Shown here: positions 42,030 through 48,477 of the stretch, in pieces | Layout of the letters: each line of letters starts with the position of its first letter | Position numbering within the stretch: position 1 is the stretch's first letter | NCBI GenBank assembly: GCA_020426505.1 | Contig: JAGQPX010000048.1 | Coordinates: forward strand, 1-48,477 | DNA from: Planctomycetaceae bacterium | GTDB taxonomy: Bacteria; Planctomycetota; Planctomycetia; Planctomycetales; Planctomycetaceae | DNA length: 48,477 nt | Direction: 5' to 3' | Notes under the pieces: generated by a model | Database searches by the model: none | What the model saw: the letters and a program-made list of their open reading frames with translations, nothing else | What the model was told of the DNA's origin: nothing | Made by a program: the position numbers and the translations under genes

Positions 42030-44366
42030 ATGATCGTTGCCCTTCCATCCTGGCTCAGAAATCTTCGTCGACGTCGGTCCGCCGTTCGGCGATACGCAAG
42101 ATCGTATCACGCCCTTGAGGCGCTCGAATCGCGGACTCTGCTTGCCGGCAATGTGACCGCTACGATCCAAAACGGCAACCTCACGCTGACCGGGGACGAT
42201 GCAGCAAACTCCGTCGAAGTCTCCGTCGTCGATGGCGACATCGTGGTCATCGGACTCAACAGCACAACCATCAACGACAGCTCCGATGTGTTCGTTGCCG
42301 TCGAAGGGGGCACGTCGCTCTCCGGTCACCTTACCTCAAGTCTCGGTGGAGGTGACGACACACTCCGGATCACCGGACCACTGACCATCGGCGGCACCAC
42401 GAATATCAATGACAGCACGGGGGTGTCACAGGTCGGCATCACGGATGCCACATTCGACGGCAACGTCAACATCTCGACCGGATCATCGGCTGATGTCGTC
42501 AGCATCACGGGGTCGAATTTGAACGCCAGTCTCAATGTGAATGCGGGCGGAGGGGATAACCAGGTCTCCGTCTTCGACACCACGGTCGCAGGCGGAGTGG
42601 CTGTCTCGTCATGGCAGGGTGCGAGTCGATTTGATCAACTCTTTGGAGGTCGACTCGGACACCGTATCGCCGAACACTTCCCGCGACTGTTCGACCGCAT
42701 CACGACTCGCCTCTCGGATCATGGTCATTTCCTGTTCGGATTCGCGGGTCAAGGCACCTCCGGGGCCAATGATGTTGTGGTCGAGGAAAGCACGCTTGGC
42801 TCACTCACTGTCAAGACGGGCGGCGGGGCTGATGACGTCGTCGTGCAGGATTCGACCGTCAACGGCCCGGTGCATGGAACAACGGGTGCCGGTAACGACT
42901 TCGTGATGTTCGACGGGGCGACCGTCAACGGCAACACGAAACTCTATCTGCTCCAAGGAGACGACACGGTCGTCACCCAGAACACGAATGCCTTCAACGG
43001 CAAGTTCTGGGCGGGCGGCATTCTCGGTCGTAACGATGCACAACAGACGTCTGCTGACACGACCTTTGGCGGCAAGATGAAGTTCAAGTGGTTCGAGTCG
43101 TCGACCGTGAGCGCGAGCACCATCGAATCTCGTGGCACCGGCACCCTCGACAACGCCGCCGCACTGCGGACTTCCCTGAACGGTCTTGATGAGGACAGCA
43201 ATGGCGGTGGAGACGGAAACGGTGACGGCGGAGGAGATGGAGGCGGAAACAACAACGAGGATCTGACGCTCACCGTCGATACGTCCGCAAATGCCGACAC
43301 CGTCGAGTCCAGCGGCACACTGGTGACGACTCTCGAAACATTCAACATCGTCGGCACGACAGCCGCCGGAGCAACAGTCAATGTCGTCGGAGGAGATAAC
43401 GGTCAAGTCGATCTGGGAACAACGACTGCTGACACTAACGGCGACTACTCGATCGATGTCGACTTGTTCGAGGGAGGCACGACCATCATGGTCACGTCGA
43501 TGCTCGGCACCGACTCGGTCACGGAAGAATTCAATCTGCATCGGGCGGTCGGCTCAGTCGTGAGATTTGACAGCTCCATGGGACCGATCGATGTGGAGTT
43601 CCTGGACGCAGACGCCCCGAACACGGTCGCGAACTTCTTCAGCTACCTGAACGACTACGACAACTCGATCATCCACCGGTCCGGTACTGGCTCCGGTGGC
43701 GTTCCGTCAGTCATCCAAGGCGGCGGGTTCACCGTCAACGGAGTCATCTCGCCTGTTGAGACAGACCCGGCAATCACCAACGAATTCCTGGCTGCTAACT
43801 CGAACCTCGAAGGAACGTTGTCGCTCGCACTCTCAGGCGACGGCCTCGGAGGAACCGATCCCGACAGCGGAACCAGCCAATGGTTCTTTAACCTCGCCAA
43901 TAACGCCTTCCTCGACGGAGCTCGTCACACAGTCTTCGGCCGCATCATTGGAACGGGGATCGACGTCGCACGTGCGATTCAGGCGCTCCCGACATTCGAT
44001 GTCACGGACGCGGTCGACAGCACCCCGGTGAACGGATTCGATCGGACCGACGCTCTGACGAACGTCCCGCTCGACGGATACACCCCCCTCAGCGAAGCGA
44101 TCGCAGGCACGGTTTCGATTCCTGCCAACAGCATTATCGTGATGGGAACAGGCACCAGGTTCACCGATCTCGAAGCCAATCAACTCATCCAGATCGAAGG
44201 GGTCACACGAGCTATTCTCGAGGTCATCAGCGATACGGAGATGCGACTCACATCATCACCCAACGCGGATGTGACCGACGCCATGGTATTCGTCAACCCG
44301 GCACCGACAACGGACGAATTGGTCGTCTTCTCGTCCATCTCCGTCATTCTGCCGGCACCGACATAG
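42030..44366 (+). CDS. LEPR-XLL surface protein with C-terminal cyclophilin (PPIase) domain
   Basis: The 778-residue protein begins with a basic N-terminus and LEALESRTLLAG (29-40), a LEPR-XLL-type motif found at the start of very large planctomycete surface proteins and likely an export/sorting signal. A beta-helix/solenoid-like region of short repeats follows (about 45-385, many GGGDD and GADD turns). A Gly/Asp/Asn linker is at about 391-410 and a carboxypeptidase-regulatory/Ig-like part at about 410-505. Next is a cyclophilin-type peptidyl-prolyl isomerase domain at about 508-660 (VANFFSYLNDYDNSIIHR, IQGGGFTV, TSQWFFNLANN, HTVFGRIIGTG), and a C-terminal beta domain. It should act at the cell surface. 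Cyclophilins normally carry no such long extracytoplasmic region. Confidence 0.85.
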   Translation: MIVALPSWLRNLRRRRSAVRRYARSYHALEALESRTLLAGNVTATIQNGNLTLTGDDAANSVEVSVVDGDIVVIGLNSTTINDSSDVFVAVEGGTSLSGHLTSSLGGGDDTLRITGPLTIGGTTNINDSTGVSQVGITDATFDGNVNISTGSSADVVSITGSNLNASLNVNAGGGDNQVSVFDTTVAGGVAVSSWQGASRFDQLFGGRLGHRIAEHFPRLFDRITTRLSDHGHFLFGFAGQGTSGANDVVVEESTLGSLTVKTGGGADDVVVQDSTVNGPVHGTTGAGNDFVMFDGATVNGNTKLYLLQGDDTVVTQNTNAFNGKFWAGGILGRNDAQQTSADTTFGGKMKFKWFESSTVSASTIESRGTGTLDNAAALRTSLNGLDEDSNGGGDGNGDGGGDGGGNNNEDLTLTVDTSANADTVESSGTLVTTLETFNIVGTTAAGATVNVVGGDNGQVDLGTTTADTNGDYSIDVDLFEGGTTIMVTSMLGTDSVTEEFNLHRAVGSVVRFDSSMGPIDVEFLDADAPNTVANFFSYLNDYDNSIIHRSGTGSGGVPSVIQGGGFTVNGVISPVETDPAITNEFLAANSNLEGTLSLALSGDGLGGTDPDSGTSQWFFNLANNAFLDGARHTVFGRIIGTGIDVARAIQALPTFDVTDAVDSTPVNGFDRTDALTNVPLDGYTPLSEAIAGTVSIPANSIIVMGTGTRFTDLEANQLIQIEGVTRAILEVISDTEMRLTSSPNADVTDAMVFVNPAPTTDELVVFSSISVILPAPT

Positions 44367-44382
44367 ACAGCAAGGATGCCTC

Positions 44383-44483
44383 GTTCCCAAGCTCCAGCTT
44401 GGGAACGCACACGATGCGAGGACATTCGCACAGCGCGAAACTGAATCTCGGGGAAAGGTGTTCCCAAACGGGAGTTTGGGAAC
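44383..44483. repeat. pair of related palindromes between convergent genes
   Basis: The first hairpin has arms GTTCCCAAGCT and AGCTTGGGAAC with a CC loop (44383-44406). The second has arms GTTCCCAAAC and GTTTGGGAAC with a GGGA loop (44460-44483). The outer seven bases are identical. They fill the gap between the stop of the LEPR-XLL gene and the stop of the convergent oxidoreductase. Hairpins of the GTTCCCAAGC type are widespread interspersed repeats in bacteria. They may act as bidirectional transcript ends here. Confidence 0.85.
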
Positions 44484-44515
44484 AAGTTCAAAGCGTCGCC
44501 AACTCGATTCTCCGG

Positions 44516-45535
44516 TCACTCTACCGCCAGTCGTTTTTCGGCTTCCACTCGCGCGTTTGCGACGAACTCGGGGATCGCGATTGTCGCACCGTGCTGCCGT
44601 TTGCTTTCGTCAGCTGCGTCCATGAAGGCGAAGATTTCGATCGTCTCTGCTGCAGGCACGGGAGAAGTTCCGGTCTTGAAGAACGTCGTGATCTCGCGGC
44701 ACAGTTGCTCGTATCCGCCTCGCTCGGCATTCGAGATCTCTTTATTTCCGAAGATCGTGAAGCCGAAGCCGGCTGCGTTGTTGCGGATACCTCGATAGGT
44801 CCCGATGCGTCCCCCGTCCCATGTGCCGACGACAAGATCAGTATCCTCTGTCATCGTACGGGCGACGGTCTGACATCCGGTCCCCATCACAGTGAAGAGT
44901 CCTTCGACTCCGTGAACGCCGTAGTAGTAGAGGTCGGGCAGTTCTTCTTGATACGTACACGGCCCCCACGCGGCACACCCGGCAACCGGACCGAGTTTGT
45001 CGCTGTTGCGAGCATTGAGCAATCCCTCACCAAACCGGATGGACGAACTGGAGAAGCAAGGCACCCCGGCCCGCTCGGCCAACTCGAAAATCATGATCGC
45101 TTCGACGAGCGACCCGGCGATGGGTTTGTCGATAAACAACGGCTTGCCCGCAGCGATGACCTGCTTTGCTTCCTCCAGGTGAATACGGCCATCCACACTT
45201 TCAAGGAGTACGACATCGACCCTTTCGAGCAACTCGGGAATCGTCTCGACGATCTCGATGCCGCTCTCGCGAAGTTGTTGAGTGTAACCCTCAACCCGGT
45301 CCGCACTCGCGGGGATGTCGGTCCCCCCCGGATACCCTGCCACGATTCTCACACCCGCCACGTCAGACGTCGGCTCCTCGGCGTTGAAGATTTTGGTAAA
45401 AGCAATCACATGCGAAGTGTCGAGCCCGATCATCCCCGCACGAAGCGACTTCGAGTCAGAATCGTCAGCAGCAGTAGGCATCGCAGCCATTCCCAACCCA
45501 ATCGTCACGAGACACAGACAGGCAAGACGTCGCAT
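44516..45535 (-). CDS. Gfo/Idh/MocA-like oxidoreductase with Sec signal peptide
   Basis: The 339-residue protein begins with a typical Sec signal peptide (RRLACLCLVTIGLGMAAM, then PTAADD). The Rossmann-like region starts with RAGMIGLDTSHVIAF instead of the usual GxGxxG: the glycine-rich loop is replaced by GLDTSH, a known variant in planctomycete exported proteins. The IDKPIAG motif corresponds to the family EKP. The C-terminal domain contains GTYRGIRNNAAGFGFTIFG. Export without Tat is unusual for a cofactor-binding enzyme, and the altered loop may mean NAD(P) is not bound. AGAGGAA before the ATG is a strong Shine-Dalgarno. It is convergent with the LEPR-XLL gene. Confidence 0.85.
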   Translation of the reverse strand: MRRLACLCLVTIGLGMAAMPTAADDSDSKSLRAGMIGLDTSHVIAFTKIFNAEEPTSDVAGVRIVAGYPGGTDIPASADRVEGYTQQLRESGIEIVETIPELLERVDVVLLESVDGRIHLEEAKQVIAAGKPLFIDKPIAGSLVEAIMIFELAERAGVPCFSSSSIRFGEGLLNARNSDKLGPVAGCAAWGPCTYQEELPDLYYYGVHGVEGLFTVMGTGCQTVARTMTEDTDLVVGTWDGGRIGTYRGIRNNAAGFGFTIFGNKEISNAERGGYEQLCREITTFFKTGTSPVPAAETIEIFAFMDAADESKRQHGATIAIPEFVANARVEAEKRLAVE

Positions 45536-45693
45536 GGGTGTTCCTCTATCTCAAGGACGAGTCGATGGAGTGAGTTTTCAGGTCGCACAGTGCCAGCGTC
45601 TCAGAGCAGGCACTGTGTTGCAAGCCGTCACCACGATTCACTCCTCACAATTCCCTGCTGCCGAATCATCACTCCCTCGTTCTACCAAAGCAA

Positions 45694-45719
45694 GAAGCCG
45701 GCGATTGCTCGCCGGCTTC
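45694..45719 (-). terminator. hairpin terminator after the cold-shock gene
   Basis: A perfect 11-bp stem (GAAGCCGGCGA with TCGCCGGCTTC, loop TTGC) begins 25 bases after the cold-shock stop codon. Read on the minus strand it is followed by TTGCTTTGG, a short T-rich stretch, as in intrinsic terminators. Confidence 0.75.
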
Positions 45720-45744
45720 CTGGTTGGTGTCGTGTCAAACGTGA

Positions 45745-45942
45745 TTAGATCGGCTTGACGTTCTCCGCACGCGGACCCTTGGGACCGTGACCGGGCGTGT
45801 ACGAAACTCTCTGTCCCTCTTGAAGTTCTTCGTACTGAACTCCTTCGAGGTTGGACATGTGGAAGAACATGTCGCTTGCGGTCCCGGTGTCGATGAAACC
45901 AAAACCTTTGTCGGTCAGCCGCTTAATCGTGCCTTCAGCCAT
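45745..45942 (-). CDS. cold-shock domain protein (CspA family)
   Basis: The 65-residue nucleic-acid chaperone binds single-stranded RNA and DNA in the cytoplasm. RNP1 is seen as KGFGFI (12-17) and RNP2 as DMFFHMS (24-30), with the usual C-terminal GPKGPRAENV. The basic KRLTDKGF loop and the length are standard. The frame extends to 45987, but ATG 45942 with GGAAGAG upstream gives the family N-terminus MAEGTIKRL. It is followed by a strong hairpin terminator. The gene is monocistronic. Cold-shock genes are often regulated through their 5' leader, but nothing in the 140-base gap upstream could be assigned. Confidence 0.95.
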   Translation of the reverse strand: MAEGTIKRLTDKGFGFIDTGTASDMFFHMSNLEGVQYEELQEGQRVSYTPGHGPKGPRAENVKPI

Positions 45943-46083
45943 CAGATCTCTTCCTGTAAAGTGAGCTGGCTCCGGTGCTCGCAGCAAACGTACCCAAGCC
46001 GAGCCGAAACCGCCATTATCGTACCACCGAGACCGCTGGCGTCAACGCCGACCGCGAAAATGGCTGATTAGCAAGCATCCTCA

Positions 46084-46335
46084 TTAACTTTCGGGACGCC
46101 AGATCGCCGCACTGATCGTCGACCAGATGTGCATCACCCAGCCCATCGTGCCGAATGTGAGCAACCACAGCATCCCCGCCAGCACAAAGTGGGTGAGCGC
46201 TGTGAAGACTCGTCCCTGCAGCAATTGACCGAGCCCCGGCGCGAAGAAGCTGCACAGAGCGGCGATCACATTGCCTGTTGATCCCTGTCCGGTCATTCCG
46301 AATTCATCGTGATAACGATTGGATGCGGTGTTCAT
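46084..46335 (-). CDS. small two-TM membrane protein of unknown function
   Basis: The 83-residue protein has two hydrophobic segments separated by a short basic loop: VIAALCSFFAPGLGQLLQGR and FVLAGMLWLLTFGTMGWVMHI. The phrase FFAPGLGQLLQGR resembles TM2-domain or DUF5683-like proteins of unknown role, in which a glycine-rich PGLGQ turn separates helices. The frame is open up to 46383; ATG at 46335 is preferred because AGAAGAGAG lies just upstream. It lies between the cold-shock and clpB genes on the same strand, with about 100 bases of non-coding sequence on each side, so co-transcription is possible but not shown. Confidence 0.65.
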   Translation of the reverse strand: MNTASNRYHDEFGMTGQGSTGNVIAALCSFFAPGLGQLLQGRVFTALTHFVLAGMLWLLTFGTMGWVMHIWSTISAAIWRPES

Positions 46336-46441
46336 TGGTCTCTCTTCTGAGTCGATGGCACGAGTTTGTACCTCATCAGTCATTCGTCACTGAGACTCGA
46401 ATCTTGGCGGAATTCGTCGTTGAATCAGCAACAGTCTGGGC

Positions 46442-48477
46442 TCATTTCCGATCGAACGTGAACCCGCCTCCCTGAGCGCCGACGACGATCGTCGACCCTT
46501 CCGGAAACTCGCCGGAGAGGATTGCGTTCGCCAGTGAGTTCTGCAGACGGCTCTGGATCACACGCTTGAGCGGACGTGCCCCGTACGTCGGATCGTACCC
46601 CTCATTCGCCAGAAGCGTCTTCGCGTCGTCACTCACTTCGAGTGAGTAATCGTGCTCTGCGAGTTGCTCCTCCAAATGGCGAATTTGCAGGTCGACGATC
46701 TTGCGGATGTCGTGTCGTCCCAGCGGATGAAACACGATCACCTCGTCGATGCGATTCAGGAACTCAGGACGGAAGCTCGCTTTGAGAGCCGACATGCACG
46801 TCTCACGAATCTGCTCCTCATCACCCTCCTCCGTCATTTCAAGGATCGCCTGCGAGCCGATGTTCGAGGTCATCACGAGAATGGTGTTGGTGAAATCAAC
46901 AGTCCGGCCCTGTCCGTCTGTGAGTCGACCATCATCCAGCACCTGCAACAGAACGTTGAACACGTCCCGGTGGGCCTTCTCGATCTCATCGAACAGCACG
47001 ACCGAGTACGGCTGTCTGCGTACGGCTTCCGTCAGTCGGCCTCCCTCCTCATACCCGACATAACCGGGAGGGGCACCAATCAACCGTGCAACCGAGTGCT
47101 GCTCCATGAACTCACTCATGTCGATACGGACCATGTTCCGCTCATCATCGAACAGGAACTCCGCGAGTGCCTTGCATAGCTCGGTCTTCCCCACACCGGT
47201 CGGGCCGAGAAAGATGAACGACCCGATCGGCCGTTGCTTGTCCTGCAACCCGGATCGTGAGCGACGCACTGCATTCGCCACCGCAGAGACCGCCTCCGAC
47301 TGGTTGATCATCCGCTGATGGATGAGGTCTTCCATCCGCAGCAGCTTCTCGCGCTCCGTCTGCAACATGCGTGAGACGGGCACACCGGTCCACGCAGAGA
47401 CGACCTGTGCGATCTCCTCCGGACCGACTTCTGTCCGCAACAGGCGAGCCTTCTCCTCAGTCTCTTCCTCAGCAACCAACGGCTCAGCGTCCTGCTCTTC
47501 CATCTTCTTCCGCAGGCCGGCTCGCCGTTGATCCAGCTCGAACAGCCGTTGATAGTCGGTCTCATCAATCATCTGCCCGACCGATTGTTTCTCGCGGATC
47601 GCCGCCTCCAATTGACTGTATTCCAGGTCCGCCTGCTCCAACTCCTCGCGGACGTTCTTCACATCGCCGAGGCCGAGCTTCTCCGCCTCCCACTGCTCCT
47701 TGAGCGAAGCGAGTTTCTGCTTGAGTTCCTCCATCTCCTCCGCGATGGCTGTCCGCTCCTTCTCCGCAGACTCCTCCCCTTCCTCTGCGAGTTGACGGGC
47801 CGCAATCTCCAGCCGCGTGAGGCGTCGCTGGACTTCGTCGATCTCGGTCGGCACCGAGTGCAATTCCATCGATACCCGCGAGGCCGCTTCGTCCACAAGG
47901 TCGATCGCCTTGTCCGGTAGGAATCGTCCAGTGATGTAGCGATCCGACAACACAGCCGCAGCTACGAGAGCCGCGTCTTGGATTCTCACACCGTGGTGAA
48001 CCTCGTAGCGCTCCTTGAGACCACGCAAGATCGCAATCGAATCCTCCACGCTTGGCTGACCAACGAAGACCTGCTGGAAACGACGCTCCAAGGCAGCATC
48101 CGCCTCGATGAACTTGCGGTACTCCTCAAGGGTTGTGGCCCCGATCATGCGCAGCTCACCTCTAGCCAGCATTGGCTTGATCATCTGGCCGGCATCGCTT
48201 GCTCCTTCGGCTTTGCCTGCTCCGACGATGGTGTGCAACTCATCAATGAAGGTGATCACCTCACCTTGCGAGTCGGTGATCTCCTTGAGAACCGCCTTGA
48301 GCCTCTCCTCGAACTCGCCGCGGAACTTGGCTCCCGCCACCATGCCAACAAGGTCCAACGAAATCAGCCGTTTGTTCTTCAGGCTCTCCGGCACATCGCC
48401 CTCAACAATTCGGCGGGCGAGACCCTCAACGATGGCCGTTTTTCCTACCCCCGGCTCACCGATCAGGACCGGGTTGT
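46442..48477 (-). CDS. clpB: ATP-dependent disaggregase ClpB, N-terminus cut by window end
   Basis: The frame is still open at the last base, so the first roughly 190 residues lie outside; 677 residues are visible. NBD1 begins within the window: Walker A GEPGVGKT is encoded near 48440, then [16 protein letters not shown] and Walker [16 protein letters not shown] coiled-coil M domain follows ([20 protein letters not shown] ...), the insertion that separates ClpB from ClpA/ClpC. NBD2 has [10 protein letters not shown] and [11 protein letters not shown], and the C-terminus ends GGGFTFDRK. ClpB acts with DnaK to rescue aggregated proteins in the cytoplasm. Any heat-shock promoter would lie outside the window. 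Confidence 0.95.
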   Translation of the reverse strand, partial: NPVLIGEPGVGKTAIVEGLARRIVEGDVPESLKNKRLISLDLVGMVAGAKFRGEFEERLKAVLKEITDSQGEVITFIDELHTIVGAGKAEGASDAGQMIKPMLARGELRMIGATTLEEYRKFIEADAALERRFQQVFVGQPSVEDSIAILRGLKERYEVHHGVRIQDAALVAAAVLSDRYITGRFLPDKAIDLVDEAASRVSMELHSVPTEIDEVQRRLTRLEIAARQLAEEGEESAEKERTAIAEEMEELKQKLASLKEQWEAEKLGLGDVKNVREELEQADLEYSQLEAAIREKQSVGQMIDETDYQRLFELDQRRAGLRKKMEEQDAEPLVAEEETEEKARLLRTEVGPEEIAQVVSAWTGVPVSRMLQTEREKLLRMEDLIHQRMINQSEAVSAVANAVRRSRSGLQDKQRPIGSFIFLGPTGVGKTELCKALAEFLFDDERNMVRIDMSEFMEQHSVARLIGAPPGYVGYEEGGRLTEAVRRQPYSVVLFDEIEKAHRDVFNVLLQVLDDGRLTDGQGRTVDFTNTILVMTSNIGSQAILEMTEEGDEEQIRETCMSALKASFRPEFLNRIDEVIVFHPLGRHDIRKIVDLQIRHLEEQLAEHDYSLEVSDDAKTLLANEGYDPTYGARPLKRVIQSRLQNSLANAILSGEFPEGSTIVVGAQGGGFTFDRK

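Noticed and set aside
1..48477. tRNA, rRNA, prophage or transposase genes
   Set aside because: None recognised on either strand by reading; a covariance-model scan was not possible.

Overview
The window looks like a chromosomal segment of a planctomycete. The organism is inferred from gene content; no rRNA or tRNA gene is present. Supporting signs are a cell-surface protein with a LEPR-XLL-type N-terminus, exported Gfo/Idh/MocA oxidoreductases (one Tat, one Sec), large membrane proteins combining von Willebrand A and glutamine-amidotransferase-like folds, small TadE-type pseudopilins, and many short palindromic repeats. G+C is high, roughly 60% by eye.

Layout. 1-5.0 kb: a 5'-truncated beta-propeller glycosidase-like gene, an isochorismatase-fold hydrolase, serine acetyltransferase and a zinc-ribbon membrane protein. 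5.4-10.2 kb: a three-gene ABC-2 export module (signal-peptide membrane protein, ATPase, permease) with two heptanucleotide tandem arrays before the permease. 10.4-20.6 kb: the most unusual region. It holds a YqiJ/NfeD-like membrane protein, a 711-residue flotillin, a GxxExxY protein (PD-(D/E)XK-type fold), a 1856-residue AAA+ ATPase whose gene carries in-frame palindromic inserts, and a second, AT-richer PD-(D/E)XK-like gene. 20.6-28.8 kb: housekeeping and transport (phosphohexomutase, NUDIX, SLC13 transporter, glutamine cyclotransferase, ProB, ScpB, a small membrane protein). 28.9-34.3 kb: a Tat-exported oxidoreductase, a leucine-rich-repeat protein, a thiolase, a ParE-type toxin-antitoxin pair and a HemN/HemW-like radical SAM protein. 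34.6-36.7 kb: a TadE-VWA-TadE cassette. 36.7-48.5 kb: an SDR, a lysophospholipase-like hydrolase, a VWA/GATase/VWA membrane protein, a LEPR-XLL cyclophilin, a second exported oxidoreductase, a cold-shock protein with a hairpin terminator, a small membrane protein and a ClpB gene cut by the window end.

The genes that most plausibly act together are the export module (5.4-10.2 kb), the flotillin/AAA+ island (10.4-19.5 kb, possibly to 20.6 kb), the toxin-antitoxin pair and the Tad cassette. At least seven families of short palindromic or tandem repeats occur, some inside coding sequence. No CRISPR array, transposase gene, prophage gene or replication origin was recognised. Start codons were moved from the longest reading frame where a signal peptide, Shine-Dalgarno sequence or homologous N-terminus argued for it.
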